A program made the position numbers and the translations under genes. 64,000 nucleotides of DNA from positions 123,172 through 187,171 of the forward strand of contig KE159630.1 in assembly GCA_000403335.2 (NCBI GenBank), in the 5' to 3' direction. Positions 36,679-44,327 of the stretch are shown in pieces (position 1 is the stretch's first letter; every line of letters begins with the position of its first letter). The notes beneath the pieces are model-generated. The model worked only from the letters and a program-made list of their open reading frames with translations. It was not told the origin of the DNA and made no database searches. This DNA comes from Lachnospiraceae bacterium MD335 (GTDB lineage Bacteria > Bacillota > Clostridia > Lachnospirales > Lachnospiraceae).

Positions 36679-37560
36679 ATGAACAGTGTGCAGTGGAACG
36701 ACCGGTTTAATATTGGCGTGGAAATTGTGGACAAGGCGCATCGGCGGCTCTTTTCAATTGTTGGCAAAATGATTGCGCTCAATGAGGACGAACAGAAACG
36801 CGAGCACGCGTGCCGGGAGACAATTAAGTATTTTAAGAGCTATACGGTGAAGCATTTTGCTGAGGAAGAGGAGTATATGCGCTCCATCGACTATGACAAG
36901 TATGAAGAACATAGGCGCCTGCATAATGATTTGCGGGATAAGACGATTCCTGCTTTGGAGGAAGAGCTGGAGGAGCAGGGGTATTCGGAGGAAGCGGTGC
37001 AGCACTTTTTGGGTATATGCCTCGGATGGCTGACGGGGCATATTATGATGGTTGACCGTGCAATTACGGGGAGGATTGATACCCGTTGGCATGTTAATCC
37101 CGTGCGGGAGGAGCTTTTTGCGCTGGAGGAGGCGATTGCCTGTGTCGTGAAGGAGATGCTGGGGATTACGCCGCGGCTTGTCAGTGAGCATTATAACGGC
37201 GAAGATTTTGGAAAAGCGATTTTTATTCGTCTGACATACCGCGATGAGGCGAACGCGCGCGTGCAGGTTTATATGGCATATGAGGAGCGGATGGTGCTTC
37301 AGACGTTTGGTGAGATGCTTGGGAAAAAGCTTTCGCGCGTGGATAAAACGGTGCTTTACGCAGTCAGTCAGCTTGCACAAATAATGGTAAGGCGCATTCA
37401 CCGAAACTTTGAGCATTTGGGGGCATACAGGCTTGAAAAAGAAAATGTGCTTAGTTACGAGCTGCTGCTCAAGGAGTTTGACAGGGTGCCGCTTTATTAC
37501 AGTCTGCTGTACGATGGTTCCGGGAAAGGATATTTTGCGTTTTCCGCTTCGAAACAGTAA
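36679..37560 (+). CDS. Bacteriohemerythrin fused to a CheX-like domain
   Basis: A 293-residue protein. Residues 1-132 are a hemerythrin four-helix domain with all seven di-iron ligands: His21, His59/Glu63, His78/His82, His121/Asp126. It should bind oxygen reversibly. Residues about 140-293 are not hemerythrin. They have the spacing and hydrophobic pattern of the CheX/CheC fold (EAIACVVKEMLGI, then a long helix DKTVLYAVSQLAQIMVRRI). In CheX the equivalent helix carries a catalytic Glu and Asn. Here that stretch reads QLAQIM, so phosphatase activity is unlikely. The domain assignment rests on pattern only. The ribosome site is AGGGAGGG before ATG 36679. It follows a hybrid kinase gene and precedes a free HPt gene. 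Confidence 0.8.
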   Translation: MNSVQWNDRFNIGVEIVDKAHRRLFSIVGKMIALNEDEQKREHACRETIKYFKSYTVKHFAEEEEYMRSIDYDKYEEHRRLHNDLRDKTIPALEEELEEQGYSEEAVQHFLGICLGWLTGHIMMVDRAITGRIDTRWHVNPVREELFALEEAIACVVKEMLGITPRLVSEHYNGEDFGKAIFIRLTYRDEANARVQVYMAYEERMVLQTFGEMLGKKLSRVDKTVLYAVSQLAQIMVRRIHRNFEHLGAYRLEKENVLSYELLLKEFDRVPLYYSLLYDGSGKGYFAFSASKQ

Positions 37561-37594
37561 CATAATGCTTGACAATATTTTGACAATTGTTTTG

Positions 37595-37617
37595 TGCGCT
37601 TGCAATACCAAAGCGCA
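37595..37617. promoter_or_regulatory. Inverted repeat over the HPt promoter, candidate operator
   Basis: TGCGCTT (37595-37601) and AAGCGCA (37611-37617) form a perfect 7-bp inverted repeat with a 9-base centre. It covers the -35 box and the start of the spacer, a usual repressor position. Confidence 0.45.
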
Positions 37618-37628
37618 TTCGATATAAT
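37600..37628 (+). promoter_or_regulatory. Sigma-A type promoter of the HPt gene
   Basis: TTGCAA at 37600-37605 and a perfect TATAAT at 37623-37628 with 17-base spacing, 54 bases before the start codon at 37682. Confidence 0.75.
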
Positions 37629-37681
37629 AGATTATATACGGAAACGGTTATTATAGTTGTGTATATAGAAAGGAAAAAACA

Positions 37682-38053
37682 ATGAGCGAGCTTTTAAAAC
37701 AAAAATTAAAAGAAAACGGGGCAGATGTAGAGGGAACGCTGCACCGCTTTATGAACAATGATGCTTTATTTTTAAAATTTATTTTAAAGTTTAAGGATGA
37801 TCAGAATTATGCCATTTTAAAGAAGCATTTGGACGAGAAGAACTACGAGGAGGCTTTTAAGGCGGCGCATACGCTCAAGGGTGTGAGCGCGAATTTAGGA
37901 CTGAATCCTATTTTTGACCGTGCGTCAGCAGTAACGGAGCTTTTAAGGGGAAAAGATGCGTCTGAGGTGGATGCCGCGAAGGTGGAGGAGGAGAAGAATG
38001 CGCTTGAGGCGGCGTATAAGCTCTTTATTCAAATCATCGAAGAAAATGCATAA
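37682..38053 (+). CDS. Free-standing HPt (histidine phosphotransfer) protein
   Basis: A 123-residue, all-helical protein. The phospho-accepting His63 lies in AAHTLKGVSANLG, the classic HPt signature. It has no kinase or receiver domain. HPt proteins shuttle phosphate from the receiver of a hybrid kinase to a separate response regulator. The two hybrid kinases encoded just upstream, neither of which has its own HPt domain, are natural donors. The REC-HD-GYP proteins in the neighbouring operon are possible acceptors (inference). It has its own promoter with an inverted repeat and its own terminator. The ribosome site is AGAAAGGAAA before ATG 37682. Confidence 0.9.
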   Translation: MSELLKQKLKENGADVEGTLHRFMNNDALFLKFILKFKDDQNYAILKKHLDEKNYEEAFKAAHTLKGVSANLGLNPIFDRASAVTELLRGKDASEVDAAKVEEEKNALEAAYKLFIQIIEENA

Positions 38054-38082
38054 CCCCATTGTTATGGAAAATGATAAAAAAG

Positions 38083-38118
38083 AAAGGTGCTGTGCGTCTT
38101 TTGCATAGTGCCTTTTTT
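38083..38118 (+). terminator. Intrinsic terminator after the HPt gene
   Basis: AAAGGTGCTGTGC (38083-38095) pairs with GCATAGTGCCTTT, using three G-T wobbles, and is followed by a T run ending at 38118. Confidence 0.82.
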
Positions 38119-38224
38119 GGCGTATATACGTTTGGGTTCATAGAAATTTAACGAAATATGTGCGGTATAGGAACTGTACAATTCGGGAAAAATGGTATAA
38201 AATGGCGGAGTGGAGAAAAAAGCG

Positions 38225-39823
38225 GTGAGAGAACGATTTGTACGGTTTGGAAAGCACCTGCCGGAATGGTTTACGGCAGGCGCGGCATTTGTTTATTATT
38301 GGATTATGGCATTGTACAAGCTGACGCAGACGCCGATTTGGCAGGATGAAGCGATGGAATTTTACTGTTCCCTTCCTGTCAGGGGACCGATTGAGGGCGT
38401 AACCAAACTTGCATCCATGTATGAGCGGATGGCGTATATCCAGCAGCAGCCGCCGCTGTACAACTGGATAATGTGTCTGTGGCTTCAGGTCAGCGAGGGC
38501 GAGTGGTGGTACCGGTTTTCGAGCGTGGTGTTTGGCTTTGGCGCTGCCATTGGGTTGTATTGCGTTATAAAGAGGCTGTGTGACCGCTATATGGCGGCTT
38601 TTTGTGTTGTGATTTCTTCGAGCATTTATATTTGGATGTATTATATCAAAGAAGCATCGGAATACGCAATGCTTGTGATGGTTTTGCTGTGGTTGGTGTA
38701 TGCACTGATTTTAATTTGCGAGGAGCTAAGCGTCAAACGGATTATCATTTTCACGCTGCTGTGCGTGGTGGCAGTGTATACACATTACGGGGCAGTGTTT
38801 GCAGTTGTGCCGCTGGCGGTCGGTGTGCTTGTGATTACATGGATGCGAAAGGATTTTAAGTGCTTTCGTGTTGGTCTTGGCGCATTTGCGGCGGCGGGTG
38901 TTGCGGGAGGCGTGCCGCTGATTTGGTTTTTTATGCTTCCGCAGTCGACCAATCAGGTATCTACACTGTTTTCGGAGCGTGACATTATCATTGAGAACGG
39001 AAATCTTTTCGGGGATTTTTGCTTTAGTTTGGCAAGTGTTTTTAAATGGTGCCTGATTGACATTGACAGGGATACGCAGCGGCTGGGGCTGTTGCTGAAT
39101 ATTCTTTTGATTGTGTTGATTGTCACGCTGGTGTATACGGCTGTAAAGACAGACTCCTTTTTTATCAAGACATTCTTTTGGTGCAATGTAGCGGTTTTTA
39201 TGCTGTATTATGTTGTCACAAAGCTGAATCTGTATGCGTACGGCTGGTACGGAAACCGTTACAACATGTTTATCTTTCCGCTGTGGCTGGTATGGATTTT
39301 AGTGTCGTTGTATGAATTTGTGCGGCTTTTAAGGAAGAGCAGGAAAAAAATGGTTTCCAGGCTGTCTGGTTTTATGGGTGTCTGTCTTGTGATGGGCGGT
39401 CTGCTGTACTGTCTGTACGGGGACTACCGTATCAGTAATCATTGGTGGAAAATGGACTTGCGGACGGTTGTTCAGGAATGGTATGATTTGGAAGGGTATG
39501 ATACGCCGACAATTCTTGATTTTCACCAGCGGTACGCGTTTGTATATTATTTCACGCATGATGCGCGGTATGATGATACGCAGTGGGAAAACATTCATTA
39601 TAATGATGAGGTTGAAACGTATTCAAACAACCGTTCGGAACCGTTCCGGGAATATATACAAAAAATATATGACAATCAGCTTCCCGATGAGGTTTATCTT
39701 GTGACAGGGCAGTGGAATGCATTTTGCAAAGCGTTTGAGCATTTGGGATATACGGTGGAGCCGGTGGTAGACACGACGGCAAAGCTCTACCGTGCGGTAA
39801 AAAACGAGGAAGTAACGCAATGA
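38225..39823 (+). CDS. GT-C type (GT39-like) membrane glycosyltransferase, putative
   Basis: A protein of about 532 residues with around ten to twelve hydrophobic segments and a soluble C-terminal region. After the first helix comes TPIWQDEAMEFYCS, where the Asp-Glu pair sits where GT-C enzymes keep their catalytic acid. It is similar in plan to the gene at 32954 but is not a close copy. It probably transfers a sugar from a polyprenyl-phosphate donor outside the membrane. No strict ATG start exists. GTG 38225 is preferred, with GGAG at 38212-38215. GTG 38210 is in frame but lies against its would-be ribosome site. A TATAAA at 38196-38201 without a clear -35 could be its promoter. It leads the glycan locus, overlapping the next gene by ATGA. 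Confidence 0.75.
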   Translation: MRERFVRFGKHLPEWFTAGAAFVYYWIMALYKLTQTPIWQDEAMEFYCSLPVRGPIEGVTKLASMYERMAYIQQQPPLYNWIMCLWLQVSEGEWWYRFSSVVFGFGAAIGLYCVIKRLCDRYMAAFCVVISSSIYIWMYYIKEASEYAMLVMVLLWLVYALILICEELSVKRIIIFTLLCVVAVYTHYGAVFAVVPLAVGVLVITWMRKDFKCFRVGLGAFAAAGVAGGVPLIWFFMLPQSTNQVSTLFSERDIIIENGNLFGDFCFSLASVFKWCLIDIDRDTQRLGLLLNILLIVLIVTLVYTAVKTDSFFIKTFFWCNVAVFMLYYVVTKLNLYAYGWYGNRYNMFIFPLWLVWILVSLYEFVRLLRKSRKKMVSRLSGFMGVCLVMGGLLYCLYGDYRISNHWWKMDLRTVVQEWYDLEGYDTPTILDFHQRYAFVYYFTHDARYDDTQWENIHYNDEVETYSNNRSEPFREYIQKIYDNQLPDEVYLVTGQWNAFCKAFEHLGYTVEPVVDTTAKLYRAVKNEEVTQ

Positions 39824-40725
39824 TTATTATTCATGTGATGGGCGGATTGGGGAATCAGCTTTATCAGTATGCACTTTCCGAGAAATTAAAGCAGCTCGGA
39901 AAGGAAGTGAAACTGGACCTTTATGCATATACAGATGCCAAGGGCGAGGACCGTGAGTGGCGCGAGCTGGAATTAGAGCGTCTTGAAGGTTTGGAATATA
40001 CGGTATGTACAAGGCAGGAGCGCACGTTGTTTTTGGACAACAGCATGAAATTTGCGGACCGTGTGCGCAGAAAGCTTACGGGAAGGAAGGACAGAACGGT
40101 TGCGGAGACTGCCGATTACATGCCGGAAATCTTTGAGATGGACGATGTCTATCTGTATGGCTTTTGGGGCTGTGAGAGATACTATAAGGATATTACGGGG
40201 CTTTTGCGGCAGAAAATACGTTTTCCAAAGAGCGGCAATCCTGCCAATATTGAGACGCTTGCGCGCATGGAGCACGAAAATGCGGTGAGTGTGCATATCC
40301 GCCGCAAGGATTATCTGACGGTAGCAAGCGGGGCTAGGTATATGGGCATTTGTACGCAAGCCTACTATCAGGGAGCGTTTGACTATATTCGTGAGCGTGT
40401 GGAGAAGCCTGTATTTTATATTTTTTCGGATGATGCGGCGTATGCGAAGGCGCATTTTAGCGGACAGGATTTTCGGATTGTAGATTGGAATACGGGGAAG
40501 GACAGTCTGTACGACATGGAGCTGATGAGCCATTGCAGGCATAATATTTGTGCAAACAGCACATTCAGCATTTGGGGCGCAAGGCTGAATCCGTATCCTG
40601 ATAAAATGATGATACGTCCGCTGCATCATGACAACTATGAGACAACATCACCTGAGGAGATTCATGCAAACTGGGAGGACTGGGTGCTTTTGGACGCGGC
40701 GGGAGAGACGGTTTATGGAGAATGA
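39820..40725 (+). CDS. Alpha-1,2-fucosyltransferase, GT11 family
   Basis: A 301-residue cytoplasmic enzyme. The N-terminus has GGLGNQLYQYA, the hallmark of GT11. The central HIRRKDYL motif corresponds to the GDP-fucose binding HxRRxD/G motif. NSTFSIWGA is the third conserved motif. It would transfer L-fucose, or a related GDP-sugar, in alpha-1,2 linkage to a growing glycan. The start ATG 39820 overlaps the previous stop (ATGA). Its 3' end overlaps the next gene by 11 bases. No GDP-fucose synthesis genes are visible in the window. Confidence 0.9.
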   Translation: MIIIHVMGGLGNQLYQYALSEKLKQLGKEVKLDLYAYTDAKGEDREWRELELERLEGLEYTVCTRQERTLFLDNSMKFADRVRRKLTGRKDRTVAETADYMPEIFEMDDVYLYGFWGCERYYKDITGLLRQKIRFPKSGNPANIETLARMEHENAVSVHIRRKDYLTVASGARYMGICTQAYYQGAFDYIRERVEKPVFYIFSDDAAYAKAHFSGQDFRIVDWNTGKDSLYDMELMSHCRHNICANSTFSIWGARLNPYPDKMMIRPLHHDNYETTSPEEIHANWEDWVLLDAAGETVYGE

Positions 40726-41734
40726 GGTCATTTCAATCATTGTGCCTGTTTACAATATGGAGCAGTATTTGGAACGCTGTGTCCGTTCTATTTTGTGCCA
40801 AACGTATAAGAAGCTTGAAATTATTTTGGTGGACGACGGTTCGACGGACACGTCGCCTAAGATGTGTGATGCGTTTTCGGAGTGCGATGAACGGATTAAG
40901 GTGGTCCACAAGAACAACGGAGGACTTTCTGACGCGCGTAATGCAGGACTTTTGGCGGCGTCGGGTGCATATATCGGGTATGTTGACAGCGACGACTGGA
41001 TAGAGCCGGACATGTATGAGAAGATGTATCGGGCGTGCGTGGAGAACGATGCGCAGGTTTGTATCTGCCGGTATTTCAGCGAATATGCCGACCGGACTTT
41101 GGACGGTGCAAGCGGGGCATGCGCGCCGCTTACAAGGGAGGAGCTGCTTCGGATTTATATTGGCGGACATTCGCAGTATGTGATTTACAATTCGGTTTGG
41201 AGCAAGCTGTTTCACCGCAGCCTGGTAGAAGATATGGAATTTCCGAAGGGGCGTAACTCTGAGGATATTGTGTATACCACAAAAGCCTTCTGCAGGCTTG
41301 AGCGCGCAGTTTATCTTGACGAATGCCTTTATCATTATGTGCTTGACCGGGAAGGCAGTATTATGAACGTGTCAAGAGGAGAGCGCATGTTTCGCGATGA
41401 GCTGCCGTTTTGGCGGGAGCATATCGCACTCATTCGGACACTCGCCTCAAATGAGTTGGGGGATTTTGCGGCGTATTATTTTTGGAGGCGGCTGTTGTTT
41501 TACTATATTGATTTTTGGAACGCGCAACGGGCTGGGGATCGCACGGCAAGGGAATATGCGCAGCGGATTGCGGGTGAGATCAGAAGTGACAGAGAAGAAA
41601 TCAAACGTGTATATCACAGCGGCAGCGTGTCAAAGGGCGACAGGGTGCGGATGCGTATGTTTTTGATGAGTCCCTCACTGTATGCGTTTGTTGTGAGACT
41701 TTATGAAAAATTTGTGATACCGATAAGAGGTTAA
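40715..41734 (+). CDS. Glycosyltransferase family 2
   Basis: A 339-residue enzyme with a GT-A fold. The N-terminus SIIVPVYNMEQYLERC leads to VDDGSTDTS, then DARNAGLLAASGAYIGYVDSDDWIEPDM, in which DSDD binds metal and nucleotide sugar. The C-terminal part is helical with no membrane anchor. The donor and acceptor cannot be read from sequence. The start ATG 40715 has GGGAGAG upstream and lies within the end of the GT11 gene, so the two are coupled. An MBOAT gene starts one base after its stop. Confidence 0.92.
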   Translation: MENEVISIIVPVYNMEQYLERCVRSILCQTYKKLEIILVDDGSTDTSPKMCDAFSECDERIKVVHKNNGGLSDARNAGLLAASGAYIGYVDSDDWIEPDMYEKMYRACVENDAQVCICRYFSEYADRTLDGASGACAPLTREELLRIYIGGHSQYVIYNSVWSKLFHRSLVEDMEFPKGRNSEDIVYTTKAFCRLERAVYLDECLYHYVLDREGSIMNVSRGERMFRDELPFWREHIALIRTLASNELGDFAAYYFWRRLLFYYIDFWNAQRAGDRTAREYAQRIAGEIRSDREEIKRVYHSGSVSKGDRVRMRMFLMSPSLYAFVVRLYEKFVIPIRG

Positions 41735-41735
41735 A

Positions 41736-43199
41736 ATGCTTTTTAATTCCTATATTTTTGTATTTTTATTTTTTCCGCTGGTGGTGTTTGGGTATTATGC
41801 GTTTCACCACTGGAAAAAGCCGAAAATGGCGCTTGGCTGGCTGCTTTTGATGTCCATGCTGTTTTACGGTTATAACAGCATAGAGTATTTGTTTATTTTA
41901 ATTACGAGTGTTATTTTAAACTTTGGCGTGGTTGAGCTGATGAGCCGCGCGAAAAGGACTGCGCTGCGCAGGCTGCTGCTTGCAGCGGGACTTGGTGTAA
42001 ATTTGGGCATTTTGTTTTATTACAAATACTATGACTTTTTTATTGAAAATATCAATGCGTGGTTTCAGACAGACTATACTTTTTTGCGGTTGATGCTGCC
42101 GCTTGGCATTAGTTTTTATACGTTTCAGCAGCTCTCTTATGTGATTGATTCCTATCGCGGGGAGTGCGAAAAGTACGGTTTTTTGGAGTATGCATCGTAT
42201 GTGACTTTCTTTCCGCAGCTGATTGCGGGACCGATTGTGTATCATGACGAGCTGATTTGGCAGCTTCGTGATGAACGAAATCATAAAATCAACTACGAGA
42301 ATTTAGCCAAAGGACTATATGCGTTTTCATTAGGGCTTGCAAAAAAGGTCTTGATTGCGGATACGCTTTCGAAGATTGTGACGATTGGATATACGGATAT
42401 TCATCATATATATACAATAACCGTTATTATTATAACAATCTGCTATTCTTTACAGATCTATTTTGATTTCAGCGGATATTGTGATATGGCGTATGGAATC
42501 GGATATATGTTTAATGTAAAATTGCCGATAAACTTTAATTCGCCGTACAAGGCGGTTTCCGTGACGGATTTTTGGGACCGGTGGCATATGACGCTCACGC
42601 GTTTCTTTACAAAGTATGTTTATATTCCGCTTGGCGGCAGCAGGAAGGGGAAGCTGCGGACGTATTTCAATATTCTGATTGTCTTTTTGGTGAGCGGTTT
42701 TTGGCACGGTGCAAACTGGACATTTGTGCTTTGGGGTTTTTGGAATGGTGCGGCGAATGTGGCTGACAAGCTTGCGGGGCGTTTCTTGGAGTGGATTCCG
42801 AAAATAATCCGACGGATTGGCATCTTTCTTCTTGCAACATATGCGTGGGCGTTGTTTCGCGCTCCGTCGATTATTCAGGCAAAAAGGATGTGGAAGCATT
42901 TTAAGGAATTTGGGGGCGGTAAGGTATATCCGCCTATTTATGAAACCTTTAACAATCTGTTGGAGACGCGTGTATTGTATCGTCTGGGGCTGGGAGGAAT
43001 CATTGACCGCTGTCCGCTGCTTCCTCTTGCGGTTTTTATGCTGGCATTGATGTTTGCGTGCTTTTTCCTGAAAAATACGCAGGAGAAGGTGGAAGACGGA
43101 CATTACGGCAGGCGCCGTTTTATTGTGACGATTGGGCTGCTGTTTTGGAGTGTTCTTTCGCTTTCGGATGTGAGTGAGTTTTTGTATTTTAATTTTTAA
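41736..43199 (+). CDS. MBOAT-family O-acyltransferase (DltB/AlgI-like)
   Basis: A 487-residue polytopic membrane protein with about ten to twelve hydrophobic segments. It has FFPQLIAGPIVYH, FWDRWHMTL and GFWHGANWTFVLWG with the invariant His324. In DltB and AlgI this histidine lies at the cytoplasmic entrance of the acyl channel. The family passes acyl groups across the membrane to a secreted partner that acylates polysaccharide or teichoic acid. The next gene encodes a membrane-anchored SGNH-like protein, the expected partner type. The ribosome site is AAGAGG before ATG 41736. Confidence 0.93.
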   Translation: MLFNSYIFVFLFFPLVVFGYYAFHHWKKPKMALGWLLLMSMLFYGYNSIEYLFILITSVILNFGVVELMSRAKRTALRRLLLAAGLGVNLGILFYYKYYDFFIENINAWFQTDYTFLRLMLPLGISFYTFQQLSYVIDSYRGECEKYGFLEYASYVTFFPQLIAGPIVYHDELIWQLRDERNHKINYENLAKGLYAFSLGLAKKVLIADTLSKIVTIGYTDIHHIYTITVIIITICYSLQIYFDFSGYCDMAYGIGYMFNVKLPINFNSPYKAVSVTDFWDRWHMTLTRFFTKYVYIPLGGSRKGKLRTYFNILIVFLVSGFWHGANWTFVLWGFWNGAANVADKLAGRFLEWIPKIIRRIGIFLLATYAWALFRAPSIIQAKRMWKHFKEFGGGKVYPPIYETFNNLLETRVLYRLGLGGIIDRCPLLPLAVFMLALMFACFFLKNTQEKVEDGHYGRRRFIVTIGLLFWSVLSLSDVSEFLYFNF

Positions 43200-43219
43200 A
43201 AATGGAAGGAGAGAACGGA

Positions 43220-44272
43220 GTGCGTAAGTGGGTGATTGGATGTCTGACGACAATCCTGACAATTATAGTGATTATGACCGCAACGGCGTGGATTATCGAC
43301 CCGTATTTTCACTTTCACAAGCCGTTTCCGTTTGTTTCTTACCGTCTTTATGATGAGCGTTATACAAATGACGGCATATCAAGGCATTTTGAATATGATA
43401 CTATTATTACCGGAACTTCAATGGCGCAGAATTTTAAGCCAAGCGAAGTGGATGCAGTCTTTGGCGTAACATCCGTGAAGGAAACCTTTTCGGGTGCCGG
43501 ATTTAAGGAATTATCGCAGAATCTTGACAGGGCGCTTGCAAGAAAGAATGATTTAAAGACGGTAATTTGGTCAGTTGATTTTAATGCGATTATACGGGAT
43601 AAGGATTATGATATATACAGCGGTTATCCGGAGTATCTGTACGACGACAATCCATTCAATGATGTATGTTATATATTTAACAAAACAGTTTGGTATGAAG
43701 GAATTATACCGAATCTGATAATGACGCTTTTAGGGCATGAGCGTACGTCGCTTGACGAATATTCTGCGTGGGACAAGGAGCTTGGCTATGAGCATGTGAT
43801 GGCAGGCTATGACCGCTGGGAGGAGCGCGCCGAAATGCGGCCGGGGCTGAGTGCGGAAGAACAGAAAATGGTTGAGGACAATATCCGGCAGAATTTTGTG
43901 GAGCTTGTTAACAAATATCCGGATACGACATTTTATCTGTTTTATACGCCGTACAGTATTTGCTGGTGGGATTTTATGAACCAGGAGGGACTGATGCTTC
44001 AGCAGTTTGAGGCGGAGCGCATTACGACGGAATTGCTGCTGCAATGTCCGAATGTGAAGCTCTATAACTTTAATGACAAATATGATGTGATTACGGAATT
44101 CGACAACTACAGGGACAGGGAGCATTATGGCGCGCACATTAACTCGCAGATTTTGGAGTGGCTTGCCAAAGGAGAGGGGCTTGTGACTTTGGACAATTAC
44201 GAGGCGTTGTTGGAACAAGAGAAGCAATTTTATCTCAATTACAACTATGAGGAGAAGCTGAAAAATCCTTGA
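43220..44272 (+). CDS. Membrane-anchored SGNH-like protein, probable MBOAT partner (DltD/AlgJ-like role)
   Basis: A 350-residue protein. An N-terminal membrane anchor covers about residues 4-26. The extracytoplasmic part has GTSMAQ with Ser67 as the likely nucleophile and D299-R-E-H302 (DxxH) near the C-terminus, the SGNH catalytic pattern. Proteins of this type finish the O-acylation started by MBOAT. The start is most likely GTG 43220 with GGAGAG upstream. ATG 43202 has no ribosome site. The last codons and the stop at 44270 lie inside the first hairpin of a palindromic repeat (44259-44311), so the natural C-terminus may have been replaced by the element. Confidence 0.82.
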   Translation: MRKWVIGCLTTILTIIVIMTATAWIIDPYFHFHKPFPFVSYRLYDERYTNDGISRHFEYDTIITGTSMAQNFKPSEVDAVFGVTSVKETFSGAGFKELSQNLDRALARKNDLKTVIWSVDFNAIIRDKDYDIYSGYPEYLYDDNPFNDVCYIFNKTVWYEGIIPNLIMTLLGHERTSLDEYSAWDKELGYEHVMAGYDRWEERAEMRPGLSAEEQKMVEDNIRQNFVELVNKYPDTTFYLFYTPYSICWWDFMNQEGLMLQQFEAERITTELLLQCPNVKLYNFNDKYDVITEFDNYRDREHYGAHINSQILEWLAKGEGLVTLDNYEALLEQEKQFYLNYNYEEKLKNP

Positions 44273-44311
44273 TTTTTCAACTGGCAAATTTGTGCGGAGG
44301 CACAAATTCGC
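44259..44311. repeat. Double-hairpin palindromic repeat, copy 1, overlapping the end of the SGNH gene
   Basis: Hairpin 1 is TGAAAAATC/GATTTTTCA (44259-44267 with 44271-44279). Hairpin 2 is GCAAATTTGTGC (44284-44295) with GCACAAATTCGC (44300-44311), one G-T wobble and a four-base loop. Copies at 46076-46128 and 49328-49378 have the same plan, and the hairpin-2 arms of copy 3 are identical to these. Confidence 0.88.
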
Positions 44312-44327
44312 AAAGAAAGGAAAATAA

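Noticed and set aside
36754-37611. 285-codon minus-strand open frame opposite the hemerythrin gene
   Set aside because: The plus strand encodes all hemerythrin ligands in order. The minus frame has no recognisable motif or start signal.
38158-38349. Short frame starting at ATG 38158
   Set aside because: It runs out of frame into the GT-C gene, whose hydrophobic segments and WQDEAM motif are in the other frame.
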